A program made the position numbers and the translations under genes. 64,000 nucleotides of DNA from Rutpela maculata (Eukaryota > Arthropoda > Insecta > Coleoptera > Cerambycidae): assembly GCA_936432065.2 (NCBI GenBank), contig OW386289.2, positions 13,005,077-13,069,076 of the forward strand, written 5' to 3'. The notes beneath the pieces were generated by a model. The model had not been told where the DNA came from. It did not search any database and saw only the letters and a list, made by a program, of their open reading frames with translations. How positions within the stretch are numbered: position 1 is the stretch's first letter; each line of letters begins with the position of its first letter. Shown here piece by piece: positions 35,241-46,869 of the stretch.

Positions 35241-35340
35241 GAAAATGTGTTTGTACAGGGTTATTCATTATGTATTGACCCCCCCCCCTTTGGTTCCAAA
35301 TATATATAAAAAAAAACTAAAAAATAAAAAAATAATAAAA

Positions 35341-35403
35341 AAATCCGGTAGACCGATTCCATGGCCACCAAACAGCCATGATTTAACACTTTTGGATGCA
35401 TTT
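35341..35403 (+). pseudogene. Mariner-type transposase catalytic fragment
   Basis: The reading GRPIPWPPNSHDLTLLDAF corresponds to the GPIxWPxRSPDLTPLDFF block that holds the third acidic residue in mariner-type transposases. Nothing else of the gene is visible nearby. The sequence just before it (TACAGGGTTATTCATTATG at 35256) resembles a mariner terminal repeat. Confidence 0.6.
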
Positions 35404-35499
35404 ATGTGTCAAGAAATATTACAGCTAGACCTATCAGTCCTAATAATATATTTAAAATCAGAGAAAAAAGGGCTAAAAAATATGTAAAAACATACAGGG

Positions 35500-35954
35500 T
35501 TTTCCATTTAAAAAACAACCTTCATTGTTATATCACGTGACCTACGCAAGCAGTTGTTTTTTTAATTGCATTTAAAATATATACACTAGTGGCAACTAGA
35601 AATCTTGGGTCCATCTCTATAATAAGATAGAGTGAAATATAAATAGCAAAATAATGTACGTGAAAGAAAGCGATATATTAACATTGATGCCAGGCACTTC
35701 AGCATTCAGCATGTTAAGAGTTCCACCGACGACTAAAAGTAGCTAGAGAGAAAAGTGGCAACAGCGTAGGTTCAGTCTGTTTCTTTTCAGCATATTATTT
35801 GTCCATTTCTCTTCTCTTCTACCTTACATTGGCATCGACTCAATATTTTAAGATGCCACTGCTGTATACAACCTTAAAACATTTATACGAAACTTTTTTT
35901 TAATTTCCAATAATAACAGAAATAAAGGAGGGGTAATTTATCATGAATAACTCG
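35500..35954. other. No gene recognised
   Basis: No conserved frame is seen. TACAGGGTTTTCCATTTAAA near 35490 resembles a mariner-type terminus without a partner. Confidence 0.4.
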
Positions 35955-36115
35955 GTACGCACAGCGTGGTCGAGCGAATGTCATTTAACTTCGTTATTTT
36001 TGGAATTACGTAAAAAAGTTTTAAAATAACAGTTATAGAAAATCACGTTTGCAAAAAATCATTTCGGAAAAACAATTGAATGTCGCATTTCAGAGATATG
36101 AACTTTACTTTGTTT

Positions 36116-36735
36116 TACTTCTACATCCAGTCCGTATAAATAGTAACGACAGAAAAATTTTAAAAAATTTTATTGTTCAAATAGGCTTAGAATGTCATGA
36201 AACGTCGAGATTTTAAGTTTCTGTCTGTCTGTCGGTCTGTCTGTCTGTCTGTCTGTAACTTTTTTTTGTGTGCACGTTTACTCTGGAACCGTTTAAGATA
36301 TTGACTTAAAATTTGGTACACATATGTACTTTAACGAGATTTTGAACTATATTATATTTTCATCTTGTTCCGTCGAAGGGTTGGGGGGTGAATTGGGGTA
36401 AATTTGGAGTAAATAGGTAAATCAAGCAGGTAAGAGTCCACTCCCACCTCATTATTAAAAGGGATGAAAAAAAAAATGTGATTTAGTGTGTGTACATGAA
36501 CCAGAAACCTCAAAATATTTTTTTACTTGATCCACCCCCACTACCACCCCCCTATCACCACCCCCACCCCACTACCGATGTGGGGTATCGTTTTAGGGGT
36601 TTTTGGGGTAGAAGATTTCAAATAATATATTATTAAAGTTCCATAAACAATTACTTCCACATACAAAATTTTTTAGTTGCGACTTAGAAAATCTGGATGT
36701 GGAAGTAGTGATTCCTTGGGCAGCGGTTTTTTTTT
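36116..36735 (-). mobile_element. Helentron-like repeat, copy C
   Basis: A nearly complete copy with the hairpin end at 36116 and the GCAGCGGTTTT end at 36735. It has an expanded (GTCT)n run at about 36220-36257. A short internal stretch around 36430 is deleted relative to 59425-60134. Confidence 0.8.
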
Positions 36736-36769
36736 AACGAAGAAGGACTGCTACATAGACTCTGTACAC

Positions 36770-37310
36770 GAACTTTAGAAAAGCTTTGGTCGGGTAAATC
36801 GTACTATTTTATTACACAAATGTGAAAGCAGCGGCTGAATAGTTTCTTAAGTGACAGAACTCTCATAGTTATAATATAAAATCATCTGGCATCCCCCAAG
36901 GGTGCAGCCTAGATCCGCTTTTATTTTTGATTTTTATTAATGACATATTAATAGAACTGTAATGTAAAGTCTATTATTAGCAGACGACTTATAGGTATTT
37001 TTTAAGGTTAAAAATGACAATCATTGTCAAAAATTGCAAAATGATCTAAATAAACTATTATCTTGATGTGAAAATAATAACATGAAATTCAGCACATACA
37101 AAAAATGTAAAACAATAACTTTTTCAAAAAGAAGATATGCAACTTTATTCAACTACAACATAAACCTGACACGCGTAAATTGCATTGAAGACATTAATTA
37201 CATTTATCAATGATTTTAGTTTTAATCAACATATAGACACGAAAATTAAAAAAGCAAATAAAATGTGTGGATTTACCCATATGCAGTGTGCAGATTTTAA
37301 TGATTTAAAC
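36770..37310 (+). pseudogene. LINE reverse transcriptase fragment
   Basis: Non-LTR reverse transcriptase with NSFLSDRTLIV near 36837, SSGIPQGCSLDPLLFLIFINDI near 36885, LLLADDL near 36975 (YADD-type box), then LQNDLNKLLS, NNNMKFSTYKKCKTITFS and HIDTKIKKANKMCGF. Two stops and two frameshifts are present. It is cut at 37311 by a hAT-like end and resumes near 38150. Confidence 0.8.
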
Positions 37311-37435
37311 CAGTGGAGAATCCAGGGGTGGGGGGCAGGGGGCGCCCTCCCTCGAACAACCGAGAAATCTAGAAATCCCGACTCGCAATTGCAAATTTGT
37401 ATATTAAAATAAATTCTAGGACAGTATATGCGTTA
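37311..37435. repeat. hAT-like terminal fragment
   Basis: CCAGTGGAGAATCCAGGGG begins a G-rich segment typical of CAGTGGCGGATCC hAT ends. Only one end is recognisable. Similar ends occur near 19180 and, inverted, near 55840. Confidence 0.5.
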
Positions 37436-37867
37436 GGAAACGTGAAAATTAATTGATTTTCTAAAATACAGGGTGTTATTGAAAAGTATGTCAATCACTT
37501 AACCACAAATTCAGCACCTTAAAAAAAGTTGATTGAACTTAATTCACCTCTTTCCAAAATCGCACACCCAAGAAGATACAACCCTCTAAAGTTGGAAATA
37601 AAAAAACATATTCTTTAAATATTGTACAAATGGCTACAGATATTTTTTTCAATACTGGTATGCAGTAATATATGTCAGAGGGTAACAGTTTAAAGTGAAA
37701 ATATTTTAAAATAAAGTTTTAGAAATGGCTGATTTAGGGTTAAACAACCCTTCCCCCCTACCCCCTTTTTAATGGTACGCCTGTGACTTTTTTGGTATAT
37801 TGTATTTTATAAAAAATTTAATTCTACAACTTTTTTGCATCTTGTGTTTTTTTTTGTGTGATCATTT

Positions 37868-38150
37868 TTAAAGGGAATGAAAAAAAATTGTGATTTAGTG
37901 TGTGCACAAGAACCAGAAACCTCAAAATATTTTTTTACTTCATCCACCCCCACTACCACCCCCTATCACCACCCCCACCCCACTACCGATGTGGGGTATC
38001 ATTTTATGGGTTTTTGTGGTAGAGGATTTCAAATATTATATTATTAAAGTTCCATAAACCATTATTTCCACATACAAATTTTTTTCGTTGTGAGTGACTT
38101 AGATAGAAAATCTGGATGTGGAAGTAGTGATTCCTTGGGCAGCGGTTTTT
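37868..38150 (-). mobile_element. Helentron-like repeat, truncated copy D
   Basis: It carries only the half with the GCAGCGGTTTTT end. It starts at AAAGGGAATGAAAAAAAATT. It interrupts the LINE whose 3' end follows. Confidence 0.75.
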
Positions 38151-38600
38151 AACATTATATTTGAACAGCTAAAAAGATTCTGCAAACACGACTTAAACCT
38201 TTATTGCTATTTTCCATTAGTTTATTTTTTCTTTTTTACTTATGTTTGTATATAAGGTATATTGTTTTTATAGATAAGAGGTACTATCAGTTAAGGTTTA
38301 TTTTTATATTAAATTTGTTCGGTATACGGGCATTTATTAAAATTGTACTATTTAGGTTTTTCTAATTCCTATTTTCTATTTTCTACTAAGTTTATTTTTT
38401 CCTTTTTACTTTTATACTTGTATACAAAGTATACTAGTTTTATAGTTAGATCGTACTGTTAGTTAAGGCTTATATATTAAATTCATTCTTTTGTACGGAT
38501 ATTTAATAAAATTGTACTATTTGAGTTTTCTAATCTGTTATGTACATGGGTAACCATTAAATAGATAAATAAATAAGTAAATAAATAAATATATGCTATA
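38150..38600 (+). mobile_element. LINE 3' end with duplicated segment and (AAAT)n-type tail
   Basis: A segment of about 160 bp occurs twice in tandem (about 38207-38366 and 38367-38535). It is followed by GGGTAACCATTAAATAG and an AAATA-rich tail. This is typical of a LINE 3' untranslated region and probably belongs to the reverse transcriptase at 36770-37310, separated by the insertions at 37311-38150. Confidence 0.6.
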
Positions 38601-38679
38601 TATGCTTGCTGTGCTAGAAGTAATAAAAAATGTATAAGGTAGTAACTGAATTATAATTTATATGAACTGCTACTTGATT

Positions 38680-38942
38680 CGGATATCGGACTCTTTTATC
38701 CTCAATATATCTATGGAGTGGCTTTCTCTTACGTTTCACTCCTTTTCGTGCATTTTTTCTTTTTAGGGTCCGGAAAAAATAACCCATCATATTAACATTC
38801 CATCTCCCTTAATATTGATGAAATCTTTTTCCTTACTCCTCACTATATTTTCTTAAATTCATTGGAGAGTAATCAATATGTGAATCTACATGGTGACTTG
38901 TGGGAATCGGACGTTTTTTCAATGAATAGTACTCAGTTGATT
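38680..38942. repeat. Inverted duplicates of the split gene region
   Basis: ATCGGACTCTTTTATCCTCA at about 38688 is the inverse of about 39990-40010, and GGTGACTTGTGGGAATCGG near 38891 is the inverse of about 39385-39405. The two pairs have different centres, so at least two rearrangements occurred. Confidence 0.65.
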
Positions 38943-39404
38943 TTCAAGAAAACATTATTTTATTTTTTACAAAATGAAGAACAACATCTACCATTTGATT
39001 TAACATAGTCAGGTTTGAAAAATTATATCTTTAGTGCCTCTTTCACTCTGCCTTTTCGGACGTCCTCGAAGTTCATGCAAGGCCTGGCGGTTTTTTCCTC
39101 ACAATGTTTCCTCGTGTTCTAAAACTTCAACCCATCTCAGGATCGTATTGCGGCTTGGAACTGCATCATTCCGACCGGTATTGAAATGGCGACGAAAGAT
39201 CCGATGTGTTGTGATAACAAACTCACCATTTTTAACAAAGATGTGTTACGCGAACACGCGTTGCTGCAACGTCTATTGCTCCATTGCAACTGTAATGGTA
39301 GGCCACCTCGAAACGAATGACTACTAGTTTCGTTCCCTCCTACTACTAACGTCTGAGTACTATTCATTGTAAAAACGTTCGTTTCCCACAAGTCACCCTG
39401 TATA

Positions 39405-39775
39405 AAGTGTAACTTGAAGTTACTTTCTTGTAACTGGTCCATAGAGCTCTTTCATTGTTATTCATTACTGTAACGAAATTATTTTCCATCAACATTGTTC
39501 GAATTTGTGGTCCATCGAAAACTTCTTCTTTCAGTTTTGCATCAGACATGTTTGAGAATTGTCTGTGAAAATACTGAAAGCATCCTCCTTTTTTATCTAG
39601 GGCTTTAACAAACTGCTTCATTGAACCAAGTTTGATATGAAGGGGTGGATGCAATAGTTTTTTTGAATCTACCAGAACGTTTTTAATGATATTCATTGAA
39701 CCTGGTATAAACGTTGCTCTTTTTGGCCACATGATGGATAATTTTGGTAACTTAAGAAGTTTAGTGAACGTCAAG
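39405..39775 (-). pseudogene. Fragment of an uncharacterised multicopy insect gene, N-side
   Basis: The minus strand reads WPKRATFIPGSMNIIKNVLV, KKLLHPPLHIKLGSMKQFVK, LDKKGGCFQYFHRQFSNMSD and KLKEEVFDGPQIRTMLMENN. I recognise this as an uncharacterised family found in many copies in insect genomes, often near transposons. Its biochemical role is unknown. The expected continuation is not downstream on this strand; it lies on the opposite strand at 39764-40000, so the gene was split by an inversion. Confidence 0.65.
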
Positions 39776-40000
39776 CTGCACTTTCTACATTTTTATGTTG
39801 ATTACTTTCTAATGAATTTAGGAGATTATAGTTACAAGCAAGGAGAAAGATTTCATCAAGATCTTAAGGAAATGAAGCGTTGATATCAAGGGCGATGGGG
39901 TGTTAATATGATGGCCGATTTTTGCTGGACTCTGGAGAGACAAAATGTACGAAAGAGAGTGGACGTAAGAGAAAGCCACTGCATAGAACTTTTGAGGATA
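39764..40000 (+). pseudogene. Fragment of the same uncharacterised gene, C-side, inverted
   Basis: The plus strand reads VNVKLHFLHFYVDYFLMNLG, QGERFHQDLKEMKR, a TGA stop, then YQGRWGVNMMADFCWTLERQ. These blocks normally follow the PPLHIKLG region in the same protein. Bases about 39952-40012 also occur inverted at about 38680-38760, so this C-side was copied as well as inverted. Confidence 0.65.
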
Positions 40001-40514
40001 AAAGAGTCCGATACCATAAAAAATTGGAAGTGTACAGTAGGTACAGTGTAGTACAGTCATTTGGTGTCGAAAAGTACCCAAACTTCGGATTAATCCTATA
40101 GCGACTTGGAATTTTTGTTTGGATTCTTAAACTTTAGTTTATTGCCATAATTTTTTGTCTCTAGTATCATTTAGTTAAAATACTTCCCTGCTAAGTCAAG
40201 CCAACAAAATTAATTTTTTCAAAAATTTTCAAAATAAATTAAGTATAAAATATTTTAGAATGCATCCATCACGGTAAAAAAAATTCAGCGTATATATAAT
40301 GGTTAGGACTAACAGAAAACATGATTTGGAATTTTTTTTTCAATTTGAAATTTACTGGAACCAAGAAACGGACACCCTTTTATGTAAAAATCAAAATTTT
40401 GCATTTATTTTCTTGTATCATTTTTGATTTTGCAAATTCAAAATTTGCCAAAAAAAAATTTAAGCTACTGTAATAATTTGATTTAAGGTTCATGTTAAAA
40501 GGTTTTTATAAACC

Positions 40515-41186
40515 AGAGTTATGACTATTTGAAGAGCGTGACCTTTTCAAGGCTACGTTCAAATGCACTGTAATGAAGCATTCTTTAAATTCCTGCTCCA
40601 TTACTAAGATTCCGGATTTACACACGACACCAATGTGCACACGGCACGCAAACCCACCCATCTCCCGTCTAGAGGCATGGATTTGCACACGACACTAAAC
40701 TATACGCAGTTCTACGTCACCAGTAAGCGAGGATTCTCGGATATAAAAGCCAGGCCGCAAATCAACATAATTCAGAGTGGATAATTCTGCCAATCTGTCT
40801 ACAGCGTGCTGAGCTGGACATATTGCAGTTTTGTGCATCTCCCGACGCAAACACGACGGAACGAATGCAATCTGACCCTGGGAATCCTACAGCGTGTTGA
40901 ACTGGGACCCCTCGAGTCGTTAGTCATTCCCCGGCGCCGTTTCGCCGCCAAAGCCAGAGACGTCGCATCGCAACCGTTACACTCTCTCTCTCTCTCTCTC
41001 AGATAATAGAAAATGTTGTCCTAAGAACCGTAAAAGATACGGACATATAACCTGTACCTGTATGTTATGTAACACTGCCTGTTTCAAGAAGTAAATAAAT
41101 TGTTTATATTTTTAATGGGCTGTCTTATTAACTAATCTGGACCCTGATTAATCTCCGAACCAGCTACCCGACAAGAAACCGTTACA
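40515..41186 (+). mobile_element. Possible solo LTR
   Basis: The block has promoter-like parts in LTR order: GGATATAAAAGCC near 40740, a GC-rich 5' leader, AATAAATTG near 41095 as a polyadenylation signal, and ACCGTTACA near 41180 as a possible LTR end. It is markedly richer in GC than its surroundings. No second LTR or target duplication was found, so the limits are tentative. Confidence 0.4.
40980..41000. repeat. (CT)n microsatellite
   Basis: A pure CT run lies within the putative LTR. Confidence 0.9.
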
Positions 41187-41189
41187 GCA

Positions 41190-42470
41190 CCTAACATTAA
41201 CTATCTCGACAACGATGAACCTAAATAGATTTTTTCGAAGCTGTGATCATCTTTGAGTATTTTGCTTAAAACTTTTGAAAAATCAGTGTTTTTTCCTTAA
41301 AAATTAACTTTTCGGGCTGCCACTCGGTGGGTATTAAAGCAAAAATAACGTTATAGGGTTTCTTTGGTGTAGAATTCGACAGTCTGCGTGTCCCAATAGT
41401 CACTTTTTCTTTTTAACCTCTGAATTGGGGTGAAGCTCACCCCCAACAAAAAAGCACCCTTATTCCTTCTTAATATTTCATATTTGATCCATTTTGAATC
41501 AAACTATCCAAAAATATTTGAATTTGAATTAGTCCGAAGTGGGATCACCAAGTCACTGTACTAGTATATACCGTGTGTGTAGTCGCGGGCTAGGCATGGG
41601 GAGAATTACAACATCGCGCGTGCCAGCTGGCTGAAATGAAATAACAGAGCTGGAATGCTTCACCGACGGACGAATTTACGGCTGCCGGTGTTGTCAAATC
41701 TCTCGCGCTACGTGAATGTACATGCCTAATGGGAAATTACACGCACGGTATTAGCACCAATAAAGTAGGTAAAATTAAAATAAAGCAAAGGCAGCTTGAA
41801 TGTATACGATTTTGGAGTCTTGTAATAATTTTCAAAGCTCTAATCTAGGTTCAAATTGACCTCACACTGCAATATTGATTCCTCAGGGTGAATGAAATTT
41901 TACCATAATGCTAACAGATGACGCGCTACGTGACGATTTTCGTGTTATAAAAGTAACTTTATTTCATATTTATTTATATGAATTACTTTGGAAATTCCCA
42001 ACCTCTGTACTAATTCTCTATTTCTAAAACCTGTCCCGGCTTTCGTATTTGCAAATTTAAAAGGATATAATAAAATTATTTTCAAATAGAATCCTTTTAT
42101 TACACCTGTGGAACTAAAAATTATAAACCTGTAAATTTAATTAGAAACAATCAGGTATGTAAGAAATTATAATAAATTTACATTTATAATTGTTTACCCT
42201 TGTATTAGTAGTAGGTATTCCTATAGAAGTTTGGTAATATGCAGGATGTCTCGTAAGTAAGTCTACATAAACTTTTTCATTCAGGATATGCAAAATTTAG
42301 TTCTGAAACTTTTCTGTTTTTAATATTTTTTATAAAAACATACTTTTTAAGGAAACCGCAAATATATAATGTAAGCAACTAGCTTTTAATTGTTTTATTA
42401 AGAAAAAAAAATCAGTTGTAGACTATGACTTATTCTTTCTAATTTACTCATTTAACAGTTGATAAAACTA
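41190..42470. other. No gene recognised
   Basis: AT-rich sequence without conserved frames. ATGCAGGATGTCTCGTAAG at 42239 resembles the start of a non-autonomous element. Confidence 0.4.
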
Positions 42471-42479
42471 ATTTATTTA

Positions 42480-43300
42480 TGGTACAGTACCCAGAGGTTA
42501 AAGAGATGTAATATTTACAAAAAATGAATGATTCCAGTGGTAAGAAGTATCTTCTTTAGTTTCCATATGGTCCCGACGCTTGCTCTTGCTCCGAAGGGGT
42601 AAATTCCGCCCCTAAATTGAAAAATGGAATATTTGAAAAATTATTACTAATTTATTTTTGGGATTGTTGATTACGAATCTCAAATCAAAATTACAGAATT
42701 CAAAATGGCGGCTGCAATACGGCAGATGGTTTTTTTTCTGATGTAAGTGCTTTAAACGGGCAAAATAATGCATCCAGATAATCTAGGACGTCTAGATAAT
42801 GCCATATATATTAACAAAAAACAGTATTTTGTTTTCTTTTATTGCTGACTAATTACAGTAACAAAATGGAAATATTTTAATTAAAAACACATGAAGAGAC
42901 ATATTGTTTCGGTCATAACTTTATTTTTATGCTACAAAAAGAAAAAAAAACATTTCAATATTTTTGACTTGAGATATTTGATATTTAAACTAAATACTTC
43001 TTCTTAGAAAAGTTCCGGCATCATATTTAAATTTTCGTATTTCCCTAATTTTTAATCGTACCTACAGAAATAATAAATATAAAAAGGGAAAAATCATATA
43101 GAGTTCATAAGATTTTCTTTTTGGTTTCTAGCATATTTTTGCTAAATGTAATACTTTTCGAGTTATTGGAAGAAATTGTGTTGACATGCTTATTTTCTCA
43201 ACTAATATTTCAATTTTCAATTCGTTATGAGTTTTTTCTCACAATTTCATTATATTTAATTTTCAATGGTTATTATTTTTTTTTGGGTGTTACCCCCCGA
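42480..43300. repeat. Dispersed non-coding repeat family R3, copy 3
   Basis: It aligns with 52540-53700 from TACAGTACCCAGAGGT through AATTCAAAATGGCGGCT and ATATATTAACAAAAAACAG to CTAAATACTTC. No gene is present. Confidence 0.7.
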
Positions 43301-44192
43301 AACATCCAACATATCTAACACACAGTAACACATCTAATATTTGCCGAGCAGTGATTACACAGCTATGCTCAAAACGGTTTCCAGTCTAATAAAAGGTTAT
43401 AAGGTTGAGTTATACTTACGTATTTTTCACATTCTTTAACGTTTCATATGTCTCTACGTTTAAAATGTAATCGAATCTATAATTTACTAGTTTACTGGTT
43501 AACTTAATAGCAGAAGCAAACTTATAATAAATTGTAAATAAGCATATTACCCACGGTTTCAGTAGCATATTATTATGCAGATTTACATTTAAAAACATAA
43601 TGATATGGTGGACAATAAAATTCAGTATTCAATAACAAAACTCGAGCAAAGCTATCGTTAGACTCTAAATTGCTGCTTGGCGATATGTAATTATCTGACG
43701 TACGATTCAAAGTTAAGTAGGCACTATCAAATATCATAAAGGGTGTCGAAATCAAGTTTAATGAAAGTGCGCACCTTTAAAAAGCGACAGATGCGATTTT
43801 TTCTACAATTATCGGTTATTCCCAGCTTCACATCTGGTCTACAATTGGACGTCTTATTATGTTGGTACCTGACGTTAGTTCTCTTGGGAAACTTAATTTT
43901 ATTAGCTCAATACGTGACGACATAACGAGATTTAAGTCCATATTTCCGAACTCTTGGTTAACATATGTTTAGCAAGTTTAACTGATAATAAACCTGTTGC
44001 TGATGTTTGATGTTCAGGTGCCGGCTGCCGGATTTTAAGCAACAATTTTTTTCAATTACGAAGAGAAGTAGAACCTGTTTACAACATTCGTTAAATTTGA
44101 ATAGTCATATAATAATTTTCTCCGTATATCATAGGCAACAAAATGAATCGTGCAAATCCTAAAAATAATGTTGGTTTACGCACATCATGATA
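43301..44192. other. No gene recognised
   Basis: Short frames of about 60 codons occur on both strands, none with recognisable residues. Confidence 0.4.
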
Positions 44193-44639
44193 TACCGGGT
44201 GATTCAGTTTGGTATTCGCGCCCCTGTATCTTTTTTTTTCAACAGAAAACTACAATAAACCATATATATTTGTAAATCGTTTGTTAAGCTCTATTGAATG
44301 ACGTCCTTAAATCATCCCTTTGATCACATATGCCAAAATAACGATAGTCAACTTTTTTTTTTCAAATGGTATGCTGTACATTTTTTTGCCGATTGTTGTA
44401 GAGCTTCTCTTTCTGCATTCAACCATGTGAAAAAAGTATACACTTCCATAAGGAAAATTTCGAGAAAATTAATAAAATACTAAAAAACTTCATTTAAAGG
44501 TTTTGTTTCTGATTCAACATAGTAGCCATGGAAATAATTGAATTCTGACATTGTTAGTAATGTCAAAATAAAAATACTGTTATTTGTGACTGTGTTATTC
44601 GTTTTTGTTTTATGTTATACTTCTAAATAGATTTACACA

Positions 44640-44925
44640 ATGGTATCTTACACTAATGAAGAAAAATTGGACATGATATTAATTTATGGAGAGTGAGGAA
44701 AAAACAGTAAAGCAGCCAAACGTTTATATCAAGATCGCTTTCAACATAGACAAGATGGTCGAAAGTGGAAGTTTTGAGAAAAAAAGAAACGTTTTTAAAC
44801 ACCGTTAGACTTCTTCCTTTGGTTCTATCTAAATGAAAAAATTTACTTTACACCTCTAAATGACGTCGAAGATCTTAAAACTAGAATACGAATTGAATGC
44901 CGCAGATTAAATGTTGAAATTCATC
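44640..44925 (+). pseudogene. Internally deleted mariner transposase copy
   Basis: It starts MVSYTNEEKLDMILIYGE, the same N-terminus as the copy at 46424. A TGA replaces the next codon, GKNSKAAKRLYQDRF follows, and after a large deletion it resumes at LDFFLWFYLNEKIYFTPLND and ends RIRIECRRLNVEI. The catalytic core is mostly gone, so no active enzyme is possible. Confidence 0.85.
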
Positions 44926-45358
44926 TTCAACATAAGGAAAATTTCGAGAAAATTAATTAAATGTGATAAAACGTTATTCAAAGGTTTTTTTCTGAATCAG
45001 CATAGTTAGCCAAGGAAGCAATTGAATTTTGACATTGTCAGTAATGTAACTAGTACCAGTACCAACTAGGCAAATCAGATTCGAAAGAGAAGGATTTTAT
45101 CGAGGATTGTGTACGGCACTGATGAGGTGTAAAAATTTCGAAACAAAGTTTAGTGTTTTGACCAAAGTTCTGTTTTTAAATAATTATGTAATTAATTTTT
45201 ATATAAAAAAATTATTTAATGTCGTATCTTTAGTTAATTAATGATAATAACACTCAACAATACTATTAAAATAACAACTAATAATAAATAACAATTACCA
45301 ATAAAAAAACTACCAATACTTGAAAACTAACTAATAATTAAGAAAATAGAAACATTAT

Positions 45359-46424
45359 TTATTGCTTCATATATTCGAAGAGTCCTCCGTTCGCTTCTAA
45401 AAATAATTGTCCTGTGATTATCACGCCTTGGATACATACATGTTGAAGAATTTCAACATTTAATCTGCGGCATTCAATTCGTATTCTATTTTTAAGATCT
45501 TCGACATCTTTTAGAGATGTAAAGTACACTCTTTCTTTTAGATATGGCCAAAGGAAAAAATCTAACGGTGTGAGATCCGGTGATCTGGCAGACCACTTAA
45601 CTCCCTCACTACGATTTCCGATCCATCTACCTGTATAAGCTGCATTTAAGTAAGTCGTTACAATTATATTATGTGGTGGAGCCCCATTTTGTTGTAATAT
45701 CATGTTATGCCTAATATGTAATGGAACGTCTTCTATGAAATTTAACAACTCTTCTCTTAAAAACTGTAGATATCTTTCTCCAGTAAGCGTGCCTTCGTAA
45801 AACTTTGGTCCTATAATTTGTCCGTTGAGAATTCCATACCATACCTTAATTCCCCAGATATTTTGGAAATTAGTTTCCCGAAGCCAGTGAGGATTATCCT
45901 GCGACCAATAATGGCAGTTATGTCTATTGACTATTCCATTATTATGGAAACGGGATTTATCTGACCACATGATGCGATCTAATATAGTCATTTCTTGAGC
46001 AACTGCCAGCCACGCTACAAAATTTAGAAGTCTCTCGTATCTCAGAAAGCAAGCCCTGATGTAAATGTATTTTATATGGTCACAGTTTATTGTCCCTCAG
46101 AATTCTTTGAATTGAAGAATATAAAATATCAGTTTCTGTCGCTAACTGACGAATAGAAATATGCGGGTATACGAAAACACGGGCTAAAACTGCAACTGTA
46201 TGTTCCTCATCTCGTGCGGTTCTGGGTTTAAAAATGTTTCTTTCTTTCTCAAAACTTCCACTTTCGCTTATATTTCTTGCCAATTTTGCAAACATTTTGT
46301 CTGATGGTAACGGCCTATTTAGAAAGCGATCTTGATATAAACGTTTGCCTGCTTTACTGTTTTTTCCGCACTCTCCATAAATTAATACCATGTCCAATTT
46401 TTCTTCATTAGTGTAAGATACCAT
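45359..46424 (-). pseudogene. Tc1/mariner-type transposase (41-residue spacing), disrupted
   Basis: The enzyme would bind the terminal repeats and catalyse cut-and-paste at TA. From 46424 it begins MVSYTNEEKLDMVLIYGECG (helix-turn-helix), then SIRQLATETDILYSSIQRIL, a TGA, a frameshift near 46040, then DRIMWSDKSRFHNNG (first Asp), NRHNCHYWSQDNPH, MILQQNGAPPHN, and WSARSPDLTPLDFFLWPYLK (third acidic residue). The second catalytic Asp is Asn here (QNG where QDG is usual). Counting gives 41 residues from that position to the PLD Asp, which suggests the DD41D group; the group name is inferred. It is inactive. Confidence 0.88.
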
Positions 46425-46869
46425 TGTGTAAATCTACTTAAAAGTATAACATAAAACAAAAACGAATAACACAGTCACAAATAACAGTATTTTCAATTCG
46501 ACATAACTAACAATGTCAAAATTCAATTGTTTCCATGTTGAATCAGAAACAAAACCTTTGAATTAAGTTTTTTCGTATTTTATTAATTTTCTCGAAATTT
46601 TCCTTATGGAAGTGTATACTTTTTTCACATGATTGAATGCAGAAAGAGAAGCTCTACAAAAATCGGCAAAAAAATTTGAAGAAAGAAGTTGACTATCGTT
46701 ATTTTGGCATATGTGTTCAAAGAGATGATTTAAGCACGTCATTCGATAGAGTTTGACAAACTATTTACAAATATATATGGTTTATTGCAGTTTTCTGTTG
46801 AAATAAAATAGATACAGGGGCGCGAATACCAAACTGAATCACCCGGTATTGTAATTTTCTTTTCAATTT

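Larger units (their letters stand above)
44195..46846. mobile_element. Palindromic Tc1/mariner element with two 5' ends
   Basis: The termini CCGGGTGATTCAGTTTGG (44195) and the inverse (46846) are flanked by TA. The inverted similarity continues for about 450 bases of 5' untranslated region and into the transposase start codon on both sides. The right side carries a nearly full-length transposase on the minus strand; the left carries an internally deleted copy on the plus strand. A third, direct fragment of the 5' region (AAGGAAAATTTCGAGAAAAT) lies at 44936-45042. The element is therefore a rearranged, foldback-like derivative and not a simple transposon. Confidence 0.85.

Noticed and set aside
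43743..43925. 60-codon frame with a hydrophobic C-terminus
   Set aside because: No motif, start context or homologous family could be recognised; its length is expected by chance.
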